NCBI GenBank assembly: GCA_020639235.1
Contig: JACKHC010000001.1
Coordinates: 1,736,001-1,800,000 of the forward strand
DNA from: Phycisphaeraceae bacterium
Lineage (GTDB): Bacteria; Planctomycetota; Phycisphaerae; Phycisphaerales; UBA1924
Direction of reading: 5' to 3'
Length of the DNA: 64,000 nt
Below the pieces are notes generated by a model. It ran no database searches, was not told the DNA's origin, and saw nothing but the letters and a program-made list of their open reading frames with translations. A program made the translations under genes and the position numbers. The stretch's first letter is position 1. Each line of letters begins with the position of its first letter. Below are positions 50,226-59,048 of the stretch, one piece after another.

Positions 50226-51158
50226 GTGTTCATGCTCAGGGCATTCGGTGTGTTGCTCGCCCAGACGGACGGCGCCCCGGGAGCGGGCGCATCAACGCCC
50301 CCGGAGAGTCTCCCGGCTGACAGCGGCGCGGGCGTGCCCGTGCCGACGGATTTCGATGGGTGGATGCGGCTGACGGAGACGTACGGCCTCCCGGCGCTGA
50401 AGGCGCTGGCGCTGCTGTTCGTCACGTGGGTTCTCTCGAGATGGGCCCGGCGGGCGGTGCTCGCCGGGATGAAGCGGGCGCATCTGGACGCGACCCTCGG
50501 CAAGTTCGCGGGCAACGCGGCGCGGTGGGCGGTGCTGGCGCTCGGGATCATCGCCATCCTCGGGATTTTCGGTGTGCCGACGGCGTCGTTCGCGGCGGCG
50601 CTCGCGTCGCTCGGCTTGGCGATCGGGCTGGCGCTGCAGGGCAGTCTGGGGAACGCGGCCGCGGGCGTGATGCTCCTGGTGTTCCGGCCGTTCAAGGTGG
50701 GGGATGTGATCAACGCCGCGGGCGTCATGGGCAAGGTGAACGAGATCGACTTGTTTGTGACGACCATCGATACACCCGACAACAGGCGCCTGATCGTGCC
50801 GAACGGGGCCGTGTTCGGCTCGACAATCGAGAATGTCACCTATCACGAAACCCGGCGTGTGGATGTAGCCGTGGGCGTCGAGTACTCGGCTTCGATCGAG
50901 TCGACACGCGCCGCGTTGACGAGTGCTGCACGCATCGATGGTGTGCTCGATGATCCGGTGCCCGCGATCGTGCTCACCGGGCTCGGCGCGTCGAGCGTGG
51001 ATTGGGTGGTCCGCGCATGGGCGAAGCGCGAGGACTTCTGGTCGGTCAAAGAGCGTCTGACGGCGTCGGTCAAGAACGCGCTCGATGAAGCGGGCATCGG
51101 GATTCCCTTCCCGCAGATGGATGTGCATCTGGACGGTGAACTCGTGCGCAAGGACTGA
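50226..51158 (+). CDS. MscS-family small-conductance mechanosensitive channel
   Basis: 310 residues from GTG 50226, which has GGAG at normal spacing; ATG 50232 is the alternative. Residues about 15-45 are a Pro/Ala-rich exported start; the channel part has helices near 60-78, 100-118 and the pore helix AAALASLGLAIGLALQGSLG followed by NAAAGVMLLVFRPFKVGDVI. The cytoplasmic beta domain (VNEIDLFVTTIDTPDNRRLI and VPNGAVFGSTIENVTY) is complete. It releases solutes under osmotic down-shock. It follows the DUF481 gene closely and may be cotranscribed. Confidence 0.93.
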   Translation: MFMLRAFGVLLAQTDGAPGAGASTPPESLPADSGAGVPVPTDFDGWMRLTETYGLPALKALALLFVTWVLSRWARRAVLAGMKRAHLDATLGKFAGNAARWAVLALGIIAILGIFGVPTASFAAALASLGLAIGLALQGSLGNAAAGVMLLVFRPFKVGDVINAAGVMGKVNEIDLFVTTIDTPDNRRLIVPNGAVFGSTIENVTYHETRRVDVAVGVEYSASIESTRAALTSAARIDGVLDDPVPAIVLTGLGASSVDWVVRAWAKREDFWSVKERLTASVKNALDEAGIGIPFPQMDVHLDGELVRKD

Positions 51159-51172
51159 GAACGGAGGCGGGC

Positions 51173-52135
51173 ATGGGCGGTGATCGCATGTCGAGGCGCG
51201 AAGCGATGAGTGTGATCGGGCTCGGCGCCGCGGCGGGCGTGGTCGGGGCGTGTGCCTCGGCGAGGCAGGGCGGCGCGCGGGCCGACAAGACGCCGCTCTT
51301 CCGGATCTCGCTCGCGGAATGGTCCCTGCACCGCGAGCTCGGATCGGGCCAACTGGACCATCTCGATCTCGCGCGTGTCGCCCGGCGCGACTACGGCATC
51401 GAGGCGGTCGAGTATGTCAACTCGTTTTTCAAACAGCACGCGCTGGACGAGGCCTATATCGGTGAGATGGCGCGAAGGGCTGAGGGCGAGGGTGTGCGTT
51501 CCCTGCTCATCATGTGCGACGGCGAGGGGGCCCTGGGCGATGCCGATGGCGGCAAGCGCACGGAAGCGGTGAACAATCATCGCAAGTGGCTGTCGGCCGC
51601 GGCGATGCTCGGGTGCCACTCGATCCGCGTGAACGCCGCCAGTTCGGGATCCTACGAGGAGCAGATGCGACTCGCGGCCGACGGGCTGCGTCGGCTCACC
51701 GAGCGTGCCGAGCCGTACGGTCTCAATGTGATCGTCGAGAATCACGGCGGGCTGTCGTCCAACGGCGAGTGGCTCTCGGGTGTGATGCGGCTGGTGGATC
51801 ATCCTCAGTGCGGGACGCTGCCCGATTTCGGCAACTTCTGCATGGACTGGTCGCGCGCGGGCGAGGCGGACGCGTGGTACGACCGGTACAAGGGCGTGGG
51901 GGAGATGATGCCATTCGCCAAAGCGGTCAGCGCCAAGAGTCATGAGTTCGACGACTCGGGGAACGAGGTCCGAACGGACTACCGGCGGATGATGCGTATC
52001 GTGCTCGATGCGGGGTACCGGGGGTTCGTGGGGATCGAGTATGAGGGCGACTCGGTGCCGGAGCGCGAGGGTATCAGCCGAACGCTCGGACTCCTGAATC
52101 GAGTCCGCGACGAGCTCTCGCCCGAGTACGCGTAA
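51173..52135 (+). CDS. Tat-exported TIM-barrel sugar isomerase/epimerase-like protein
   Basis: 320 residues from ATG 51173, with GGAGG upstream. The N-terminus is a Tat signal (RMSRREAMSVIGLGAAAGV) and a possible lipobox VGAC (C27), so it may be an outer-leaflet lipoprotein. The rest is an AP-endonuclease-family-2/XylA-like barrel: LAEWSLHRELGSGQLDHLDL, YGIEAVEYVNSFF, SIRVNAAS, LNVIVENHGGLSSNGEWLSG, TLPDFGNFCMDW, AKSHEFDDSGNEVRTDY, FVGIEYEGD. Metal ligands Glu, Asp, His and Glu fit the pattern. It is the first gene of an eight-gene run. Confidence 0.85.
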   Translation: MGGDRMSRREAMSVIGLGAAAGVVGACASARQGGARADKTPLFRISLAEWSLHRELGSGQLDHLDLARVARRDYGIEAVEYVNSFFKQHALDEAYIGEMARRAEGEGVRSLLIMCDGEGALGDADGGKRTEAVNNHRKWLSAAAMLGCHSIRVNAASSGSYEEQMRLAADGLRRLTERAEPYGLNVIVENHGGLSSNGEWLSGVMRLVDHPQCGTLPDFGNFCMDWSRAGEADAWYDRYKGVGEMMPFAKAVSAKSHEFDDSGNEVRTDYRRMMRIVLDAGYRGFVGIEYEGDSVPEREGISRTLGLLNRVRDELSPEYA

Positions 52136-52210
52136 GCGCACCGAGGGGCGGCGGGCGATGGCGCGGGGCGGTACACTCGGGCCTTCCGGGTTTGATATGG
52201 AGGGCGCTGC

Positions 52211-53602
52211 ATGGACTCTTCTGGCACGACTGCCTGGGCGGACGATGAGCGGCACAAGGGGCCTGGCGCGCTGAAATCGCGGCTGAGCGTGATGATGTTC
52301 CTGCAGTACGCGATCTGGGGGGCGTGGCTGCCGCTGCTGTGGGCGTTTCTCAAGAATCATCGCGGGTTCGAGGCGGACCAGATCGCCGACATGTTCATGG
52401 TTGGCGCGGTGGGTTCGATCTTTGCGCCGTTCATCGCGGGGCAGATCGCGGACCGGTACTTCTCGACGGAGAAGTATCTCGGGCTGAGCCATATTCTGGG
52501 CGGGGTGCTGGTGTGGCAGTTGGCGCATCTGACGGAGTACAACGCGTTCCTGTGGTTCTCGCTCGCGTACTCGCTGATCTATTCGCCGACGCTGTCGCTG
52601 ACGAACTCGCTGAGTTTCCATCACCTGCTGGACCGGGACCGGGATTTCGGCAAGGTGCGGGTGTGGGGGACGATCGGCTGGGTGGTGGCGGGGATCGGAA
52701 TCGGGCAATGGCTGTTGCACACGCACACGCCGTTCCCTGGTTCTGAAGTCGCGGAGGAGATGGCGCAGAATGCGTCGTCGCAGTGGGCGGGGATGAGCGA
52801 CGCGTTCCGGCTCAGCGCGATTCTCGGTGTGCTGATGGGTCTGTACTGCTTTACGCTGCCCAGGACACCGCCGAGCAAAGAGCGGGAGTCGATCGCGTTC
52901 GTGAAGGCGATCAAGGAGGCGCGGTTCCAGCCGCTGGTGACACTGTTTCTGCTGGCGGTGCCGGTGAGCTGCATCCACCAGTTCTACTTTGTGCACACGG
53001 CGGAGTTCCTCGGGAAGTTCCAGTCGTCGACGGCGACGAGCATCAACTCGATCTTCGGGGTGGGCGGCGGTGGGTTGATGACGGTGGGGCAGATGTCCGA
53101 GATCGCGGTGCTCGCGCTGATTCCGCTGGTGGCGAAGCAGTGGTCGCGGAAGACGCTGCTGGCGATCGGATTGTGCGCCTACGCGGCGCGGATGGCGCTG
53201 TTCGCGTATGTGAACGAGATCGCGTCGGCGACGGGGGTGTCACCGATCGCTGTGCTGATCGCGGGGATCGCGATGCACGGGTTGTGCTTCGGGTGCTTTA
53301 TCTTTGTGGCGTTCATGGTGGTCGATGAGGAGACAACGCCGGATGTGCGGGCGAGTGCCCAGTCGCTGTTCGGGCTGGTGGTGTTCGGGATCGGGATCAT
53401 CGTGGGCAGTTACATCGCCGCGGGCGTGAGCGACTGGGCGTCCGGCGGGACCACGGGCGTTACGGATTACACCAGGTTGTTCTCGGTTCCGATGTGGGGA
53501 TCGGTGGCGTGCCTGGCGCTGCTGGTGGTGTTCTATCCGGGCCGGAAGATGATGGCGCGTCTGAGGGTACGGCGCGATGCACGCCAGGGGGCGTCGGCAT
53601 GA
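52211..53602 (+). CDS. NupG/XapB-type nucleoside:H+ symporter family permease (MFS)
   Basis: 463 residues from ATG 52211, with GGAGG upstream. About 12 transmembrane helices in two bundles. LKSRLSVMMFLQYAIWGAWL near the start, and GQIADRYFSTEKYLGLSHIL, FHHLLDRDRDFGKVRVWGTI are typical of the nucleoside permease (NupG) branch of the MFS, here common in planctomycete sugar clusters. The transported molecule may be a nucleoside or a sugar derivative; the setting favours a sugar. Its stop overlaps the next ATG by three bases. Confidence 0.88.
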   Translation: MDSSGTTAWADDERHKGPGALKSRLSVMMFLQYAIWGAWLPLLWAFLKNHRGFEADQIADMFMVGAVGSIFAPFIAGQIADRYFSTEKYLGLSHILGGVLVWQLAHLTEYNAFLWFSLAYSLIYSPTLSLTNSLSFHHLLDRDRDFGKVRVWGTIGWVVAGIGIGQWLLHTHTPFPGSEVAEEMAQNASSQWAGMSDAFRLSAILGVLMGLYCFTLPRTPPSKERESIAFVKAIKEARFQPLVTLFLLAVPVSCIHQFYFVHTAEFLGKFQSSTATSINSIFGVGGGGLMTVGQMSEIAVLALIPLVAKQWSRKTLLAIGLCAYAARMALFAYVNEIASATGVSPIAVLIAGIAMHGLCFGCFIFVAFMVVDEETTPDVRASAQSLFGLVVFGIGIIVGSYIAAGVSDWASGGTTGVTDYTRLFSVPMWGSVACLALLVVFYPGRKMMARLRVRRDARQGASA

Positions 53603-54420
53603 GACTGGGTGTGTGCTCGTGGTCGCTGCGGCCGGGGTCGCCGGCGGAACTGGCCGCCAAGGTGAGCGAGTGCGGCTTGAAGTCGGTGCAGTTGGCGCTC
53701 GATCCGATCCGACGCGGGGAGTGGGGGCTCGGCGACACGCAGCGCACGCTCGGTGAAGCCGGCATCGCGATCCTCTCGGGTATGATGGGGATGCGGGGCG
53801 AGGACTACGCAACGCTCGCGTCGATTCGCCGGACGGGAGGCGTGCGTCCGAGTGCCACCTGGCCAGAGAATGTCGAGGCCGCCAAGCGCAACGCCGATAT
53901 CGCGGCGTCGCTCGGGCTGTCGCTCGTCACGTTCCACGCGGGATTCATCCCGGAAGATCCGGCGGACGAGGAACGCGGCGTGATGATCGAGCGATTGCTC
54001 ACGCTGTTCGACATCTTCGACGAGCGCGATGTGCGAGTTGGCTTGGAGACCGGGCAGGAGCCGGCGCACGTCGTCAGGCGGCTGATCGATGACATGGGCA
54101 TCGAGGTGGGCGTGAACTTTGATCCGGCGAACATGATTCTCTACGGCATGGGGGACCCGGTGGAGTCGCTCGATCTGCTCGCGGAGCATGTAGCGCAGAT
54201 CCACATCAAGGATGCGCTCTCGACGGGAGCCGCCGGGGAGTGGGGCACGGAGGTGCCGGTCGGCGAGGGTGAGGTGCAGTGGGACTCGTTCTTCGGAGTC
54301 GTCGCCGATCGCGGGCTGGATGTCGATCTGGTCATCGAGCGAGAGAGCGGCAAGTGCCGGGTCGAGGATGTCGTGCAGGCGGCGGACTTGGTGCGCCGTC
54401 ATCACAGGGTGGGCGCGTGA
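53599..54420 (+). CDS. Cytosolic TIM-barrel sugar isomerase/epimerase-like protein
   Basis: 273 residues from ATG 53599, overlapping the permease stop (ATGA). No signal is present. AP-endonuclease-family-2 barrel blocks: MRLGVCSWSLRPGSPAELAA, SVQLALDPI, LVTFHAGFIPEDPADEERGV, VRVGLETGQEPAHVVRRLID, VGVNFDPANMILYGMGDPVE, VAQIHIKDAL and VGEGEVQWDSFF. The Glu/Asp/His/Glu set suggests a metal-dependent isomerase or epimerase of a keto-sugar. The downstream oxidoreductase overlaps its stop (GTGA). Confidence 0.87.
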   Translation: MRLGVCSWSLRPGSPAELAAKVSECGLKSVQLALDPIRRGEWGLGDTQRTLGEAGIAILSGMMGMRGEDYATLASIRRTGGVRPSATWPENVEAAKRNADIAASLGLSLVTFHAGFIPEDPADEERGVMIERLLTLFDIFDERDVRVGLETGQEPAHVVRRLIDDMGIEVGVNFDPANMILYGMGDPVESLDLLAEHVAQIHIKDALSTGAAGEWGTEVPVGEGEVQWDSFFGVVADRGLDVDLVIERESGKCRVEDVVQAADLVRRHHRVGA

Positions 54421-55454
54421 CGGTCGGAGTGGGTGTGATCGGGCTCGGATTCATGGGCGCGACGCACGTGCGCGCCTACGCGAGCGCGAATGCGGCGGGG
54501 TTCGCGAACCGGCTGGTCGCTGTGGCGGACGGGAACGCCGAGCGATTGGCGGGGTCTGCGCCTGTTCGCGGCAATCTCGGATCGGACACGGGCGAGCGCC
54601 TGTTCGATCCGTCCAGAGTTCGGGGCTCGCACGATCCGATGGGTGTGATCGAATGCCCCGACGTCCAACTGATCAGCATTTGCACACCGACGGACTCTCA
54701 CGCCGAACTCGCGATCGCGGCGATGGAGCGCGGCAAGCATGTGCTGATTGAGAAGCCCGTTGCGATCTCGACTGCGGAGGTCGAACGGGTCCGAGACGCC
54801 GCGGTGCGCTCGGGTGTGTTGTGCATGCCCGCGATGTGCATGCGGTTCTGGCCGGGGTGGACGTGGCTCAAGCGGAAGGTATCGGACCGATCACTGGGCC
54901 GGGTGCGGAGCGCTGTCTTCACCCGGCTCGGCACACGCCCCGGATGGTCGGATTTCTACGCCGATGATGCGCGCTGCGGCGGGGCGCTCTTCGATTTGCA
55001 CATCCATGACGCGGACATTGTGCGATATCTCTTCGGGATGCCCGACGAAGTAGTGAGTGTCGGCACTCGTGCGCACGTGACGACGATGTACCGGTACGGG
55101 CGGGGGAGCGACGGTCCGGTGCATGTGGTCGCCGAGGGCGGGTGGGACAACGCGGAAGGATTCGGCTTCCGCATGCGTTACCGGGTCGTGTTCGAGGAGG
55201 CGACGGCGGAGTTCGATCTGGCGCGATCGCCTCGTCTCATGGTCTCGCGCGACGGCCGGTGTGAGCCAGTGGAAACGGACGACACGCTGACCGGGTACGA
55301 CGGGGAGATTCGGGCGGCGGTGGATGCGGTGGAACACGGGAGGCCATCGCCGGTAGACATCCGGGATACGGTGGGTGTGACGCGATTGCTCGGGCACGAA
55401 CTGGAGAGTCTGGAGTCGGGGCGGGTGGTCCGCGTCGGGGTTGGCGGGCCATAA
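54417..55454 (+). CDS. Gfo/Idh/MocA family oxidoreductase, cytosolic
   Basis: 345 residues from GTG 54417, overlapping the previous stop. The NAD(P) fold starts VGVGVIGLGFMGATHVRAYA. The family EKP motif is complete (HVLIEKPVAIS, E112-K113-P114). LFDLHIHDADIVRYLFGMPD carries the second-domain His motif typical of a catalytic site. It should oxidise or reduce a sugar, sugar acid or inositol hydroxyl; the specific substrate is unknown. It lacks a signal peptide. Confidence 0.92.
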   Translation: MTVGVGVIGLGFMGATHVRAYASANAAGFANRLVAVADGNAERLAGSAPVRGNLGSDTGERLFDPSRVRGSHDPMGVIECPDVQLISICTPTDSHAELAIAAMERGKHVLIEKPVAISTAEVERVRDAAVRSGVLCMPAMCMRFWPGWTWLKRKVSDRSLGRVRSAVFTRLGTRPGWSDFYADDARCGGALFDLHIHDADIVRYLFGMPDEVVSVGTRAHVTTMYRYGRGSDGPVHVVAEGGWDNAEGFGFRMRYRVVFEEATAEFDLARSPRLMVSRDGRCEPVETDDTLTGYDGEIRAAVDAVEHGRPSPVDIRDTVGVTRLLGHELESLESGRVVRVGVGGP

Positions 55455-55531
55455 ATTGGGGATGTGTTGGCGTGGAGCCACCGGGGCGGTAGTGTGACCC
55501 CTTCCACGGGCCAATGAGTGAGGAGATCGAC

Positions 55532-56881
55532 ATGACGGACCAGCATCGCGGAGCGGGGGCATCGGGCAACGGTCATTCGCGGCGGCAGTTCCTTCAGACC
55601 GGGGCGGCGGTGGCAGGGGCCGCGGCGCTGTTCGGTGTTGCGGGGAAGGCGGCGGCTCGGAGGGAGGATCCGGTGGTCAAGGCCCGCCCGCGCGTGCCTC
55701 TGAAGGACGGCGAGCCGGTGCGGATGGGCGTCATCGGCCCCGGCGGCATGGGCACGGGCCACTGCCACGCGTTCATGAATCTCACCAACGGCGGGCACAT
55801 GAACGCCCGCATCGTCGCGGTCGCCGATGTCAACGACCTCAACGCTTACAACGCCAAGAAGATCCTGGAAGAGGGGCAGGCCGGCGGCGGCGAGGTGCAG
55901 ACTTACCGCGATTACAACGAGCTCCTCTCGCGCGATGACATTCATGCCGTGCTGATCGCGTCGCCCGAGCACTGGCACGCGCAGATGGCGATCGATGCGA
56001 TCGCAGCGGGCAAGGATGTCTATCTCGAGAAGCCGATGACGCTCAACCTCGACGACGCGCTCCGGCTTTACAAGGTTGTGAAGGCGAACCCGGACATCAT
56101 CCTGCAGGTCGGCACGCAGATGATGCAGCTTCCCAAGTACAAGGCGGCGCAGCGGCTGATCGCGGAGGGCGCAATCGGCGACCCGACCTGCTCGCAGACG
56201 AGTTACTGCCGAAACTCCCTCAATGGCGAGTGGTTGTATTACAACATCGACTCTCGATGGACCCCGGGCGAGAATCTCGACTGGGACAACTGGTGCGGCC
56301 CGTTGGGTCCGGCGCCTTGGAATCCTGAGATTTATGCGCGTTGGCGCCGGTACAAGAAGTACTCGACGGGCATCTTCGGTGACCTGCTCGTGCATGTGAT
56401 GACGCCGCTGGTGATGGCCCTGGATCAGGGTTGGCCGGTGCGTGTTGTCGGTGCGGGCGCGCACATCTCCGACAAGGCGATGGAGAATCCGGACCAGGTG
56501 AACCTCATCGCCGAGTTCGAGACCGGGCACCAGATGATCGTCGCGGGCTCCACCTGCAACGAGGTCGGTCTGGAAACGCTGATCCGCGGTCACAAGGCGA
56601 ATATCTACCTCGGGTCGGACGACTGCGTCCTGCGGCCCGAGCGGATTTTCGCAGAAGACATCGACCCGTTGAAGATCGAGTCGGAACGCTTCGAGTTGCC
56701 GAATGACCAGGACCGTCACCGCGCGGACTGGATCAAGTGCATCCGCGAGCGCCGCCAACCCGAGAGCAACGTCGAGATGGGCCTGAAGATCATGATCATC
56801 GTCGATCTCGCGACACGCTCGATGGACGACGGCCATGCGTACACCTTCGATCCGGCGACGATGACCGCCAAGCGAGTGTGA
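55532..56881 (+). CDS. Gfo/Idh/MocA family oxidoreductase, Tat-exported
   Basis: 449 residues from ATG 55532, which has AGGAG seven bases upstream; ATG 55514 has no such site. The Tat signal is HSRRQFLQTGAAVAGAAALF (R17-R18). The NAD(P) fold is RMGVIGPGGMGTGHCHAFMN. EKP is intact (VYLEKPMTL, E166-K167-P168). Planctomycete type second domain: SYCRNSLNGEWLYYNIDSRW, WDNWCGPLGPAPWNPEIYAR, STGIFGDLLVHVMTPLVMAL. Exported members carry a tightly held dinucleotide. It should act on a sugar derivative in the periplasm. Confidence 0.92.
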   Translation: MTDQHRGAGASGNGHSRRQFLQTGAAVAGAAALFGVAGKAAARREDPVVKARPRVPLKDGEPVRMGVIGPGGMGTGHCHAFMNLTNGGHMNARIVAVADVNDLNAYNAKKILEEGQAGGGEVQTYRDYNELLSRDDIHAVLIASPEHWHAQMAIDAIAAGKDVYLEKPMTLNLDDALRLYKVVKANPDIILQVGTQMMQLPKYKAAQRLIAEGAIGDPTCSQTSYCRNSLNGEWLYYNIDSRWTPGENLDWDNWCGPLGPAPWNPEIYARWRRYKKYSTGIFGDLLVHVMTPLVMALDQGWPVRVVGAGAHISDKAMENPDQVNLIAEFETGHQMIVAGSTCNEVGLETLIRGHKANIYLGSDDCVLRPERIFAEDIDPLKIESERFELPNDQDRHRADWIKCIRERRQPESNVEMGLKIMIIVDLATRSMDDGHAYTFDPATMTAKRV

Positions 56882-56883
56882 CG

Positions 56884-57792
56884 ATGGCGGAAGCGCTTCG
56901 CCTGGCATCCTTCGCGATGGGAACGCGCTTCGAGGTCGTCGTTCGACACGGAGACGTTGCGCACGCACGCGCGGCGGGCGAGGCGGCATTGGCGGAGATC
57001 GAGCGTTGGCACGATCTCCTGAGCGTCTTTGACAGGTCGTCGTTTCTGAGCTTCGTCAACACGCACGCGCACGAGCGGGCGATCGGGCTCGACGCGGAAC
57101 TGTTCGCCCTGTTGTCGCTGTGCCGAGAGGTGTGGCGTGCATCCGGCGGCGCGTTCGACCCAACGATCGCGAGCGAAATGGTGAAACTCGGATTGCACGA
57201 CCGACCCCAAAGCGGTGGCGGCCCGGTGGGATTCGATGCGATCATTCTGGACGAGTCGGCCCGGACCATTCGACTCGCGCACGAGGGCGTTTCGATCGAT
57301 CTCGGCGGGGTCGCCAAGGGCTTTGCATTGGATCGCGCCGCCGATGTGCTGCGTGAATGCGGCATCGAGCACGCATTCATTCACGGCGGAACGAGTTCGG
57401 GCGTCGCGCTGGGATATGCCGAAGAACAGGGGACACCGTGGCGCGTTGTTCTTGGCGTCGATCAGGGCGCCCCCTGTCGGGACCTGATCGACTCGGCGTA
57501 TTCGGTGTCATCGCCCAGCGGACGGGTAGCGGGTGGGACGCACCACATTCTTGATCCGCGCGGCGGCGAGGTCGATGCGGATCGATGCGCCGCGGTGTGG
57601 TGCGGGATGCGGTTTGGGCCGTCGATCGGTGTGGCCGCGGCGTTGTGCGACGCGTGGTCCACGGCGATGGTCGTTCTTGGGCACCGCCCGAGTGGTATGC
57701 CGATGACAATGGGCAGCGCCGTGCGAGCGGGCGGCGTGTGGCGGGATCAGCGGAACACATTGGATCGTCTCGCCGGTGCGGGCGCGGCGTGA
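56884..57792 (+). CDS. apbE: FAD:protein FMN transferase ApbE
   Basis: 302 residues from ATG 56884; GTG 56878 overlaps the previous stop and is possible. It attaches FMN covalently to Thr/Ser of target proteins using FAD. Family blocks: FAMGTRFEVVVR, WHDLLSVFDRSSFLSFVNTH, VSIDLGGVAKGFALDRAADV, IEHAFIHGGTSSGVALG, THHILDPRGGEVD and DAWSTAMVVLG with the Mg-binding Asp and Thr. No N-terminal lipobox or signal is seen, unlike most exported ApbEs. No flavinylation target (Dxx[ST][GA]A[ST]) was identified among its neighbours. Confidence 0.9.
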   Translation: MAEALRLASFAMGTRFEVVVRHGDVAHARAAGEAALAEIERWHDLLSVFDRSSFLSFVNTHAHERAIGLDAELFALLSLCREVWRASGGAFDPTIASEMVKLGLHDRPQSGGGPVGFDAIILDESARTIRLAHEGVSIDLGGVAKGFALDRAADVLRECGIEHAFIHGGTSSGVALGYAEEQGTPWRVVLGVDQGAPCRDLIDSAYSVSSPSGRVAGGTHHILDPRGGEVDADRCAAVWCGMRFGPSIGVAAALCDAWSTAMVVLGHRPSGMPMTMGSAVRAGGVWRDQRNTLDRLAGAGAA

Positions 57793-57806
57793 GAGAGGGA
57801 GCAGCG

Positions 57807-59048
57807 ATGTCGGGAATTGATCGTCGTTCATTCATGATGCAGGCTGCGGGCGGCATTGCCGGTATGGCGCTGCTCTCAGAGCTGGCGTTGGCCGACCCGC
57901 CCGTATCGTCCGACCCGATTCGGACCGCCGTCATCGGTATGGGGCAGCAGGGGCGGGCGATCCTGGGCGAACTCGCGAAGTTGCAGGCGGTAAAGGTCGT
58001 GGCGCTGTGCGACGCCGATGAACGCCGGCTCGGTGCGGCCCAGCGACGCTCTCCGGACGCCGCGGTCTACGCGTCGCACGAGGCCCTCCTTGAGAATGCC
58101 CGAGAGTTTGACGCGGTCATCATCGCGACGCCCACGCACGAGCACGTCGCGCCGGCCAGAGCGTGCATCGAGGCCGGCAAGCATGTGTATCTCGAGGCGC
58201 CCATTGCGCACACGATCGACGATGCCAAGGCGATCGCCGCCGCGGCCCGCGACGCGAAGGGCGTCTTCGCGGTGGGTCTCCTGGCCCGCTCGAACCCGAT
58301 CTACAAACTGGCCCGGACGTTCTTCCGCTCGGATGCGGTGCGCGATGTCGTGGCGCTGCGGGCGCAGAACTTCCGGAAGACCTCGTGGCGCGTTCCGGCC
58401 TCGGACGCAGACCGCGAGCGCGCGTTCAACTGGCGGCTCGATCCGGACCTTTCCCTCGGGCTCGAGGGCGAGTGGGGCGTGCATCAGTACGATGTGTTCC
58501 AGTGGTACACGTCCCGGTACCCATCGATCATCCGCGGATCCGGTTCGATCCGATTGCACAACGACGGGCGGCGCGTCGACGATACCGTGCATGTCCAGCT
58601 GGGCATGTCCGACAAGACGTACATCGATTATCAGGCGTCGCTGGCCAGCTCGTTCGGCGGGCGCTACGAGGTGTTGCACGGCACCAACGCGACCATCAAG
58701 CTCGCGTGGACGCACGGGTGGATGTTCAAGGAGGCCGATGCGCCGACGCAGGGGTGGGAGGTGTACGCGAACCGCCAGCAGTACTTCAACGACGAGGGCA
58801 TCACGCTAATCGCCGATGCGACGAAGCTGGCCTCGCAGGGCAAGCTCAAGGAGGGCATCGGCCTTCCGAACGACTCCCTCTATTACGGGCTCGAAGACTT
58901 CTATCGCTCGATCATCGAGAACCAGCCGCCCGTGTGCACGGCGGACGAGGGCATGCGCGCGACCGTCGTCGCCATCCTGGCGCACCGTGCGGTGGTGAAG
59001 GGGCTGCCCGTGACGGTGCGCGATGAAGACCTGGCGGGTCTCGGATGA
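57807..59048 (+). CDS. Gfo/Idh/MocA family oxidoreductase, Tat-exported, EKP changed to EAP
   Basis: 413 residues from ATG 57807, with GAGGGAG upstream. A short Tat signal is present (GIDRRSFMMQAAGGIAGMAL, R6-R7). NAD(P) fold: TAVIGMGQQGRAILGELAK. The otherwise near-invariant EKP reads VYLEAPIAH (E130-A131-P132), so the lysine is missing. The second domain contains SWRVPASDADRERAFNWRLD and GLEGEWGVHQYDVFQWY, with a His in the usual catalytic place. The change could mean a non-redox role, a different mechanism, or a partner subunit of the intact paralogue at 55532. Confidence 0.9.
   Translation: MSGIDRRSFMMQAAGGIAGMALLSELALADPPVSSDPIRTAVIGMGQQGRAILGELAKLQAVKVVALCDADERRLGAAQRRSPDAAVYASHEALLENAREFDAVIIATPTHEHVAPARACIEAGKHVYLEAPIAHTIDDAKAIAAAARDAKGVFAVGLLARSNPIYKLARTFFRSDAVRDVVALRAQNFRKTSWRVPASDADRERAFNWRLDPDLSLGLEGEWGVHQYDVFQWYTSRYPSIIRGSGSIRLHNDGRRVDDTVHVQLGMSDKTYIDYQASLASSFGGRYEVLHGTNATIKLAWTHGWMFKEADAPTQGWEVYANRQQYFNDEGITLIADATKLASQGKLKEGIGLPNDSLYYGLEDFYRSIIENQPPVCTADEGMRATVVAILAHRAVVKGLPVTVRDEDLAGLG

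Noticed and set aside
50843..52996. 717-residue open frame on the - strand
   Set aside because: It is antisense to mscS, the TIM-barrel gene and the permease, and its product is Arg/His-rich with no recognisable domain.
56737..56883. N-terminal extension of the ApbE frame
   Set aside because: It overlaps the preceding oxidoreductase in another frame; family alignment starts at MAEALRLASFAMGT.
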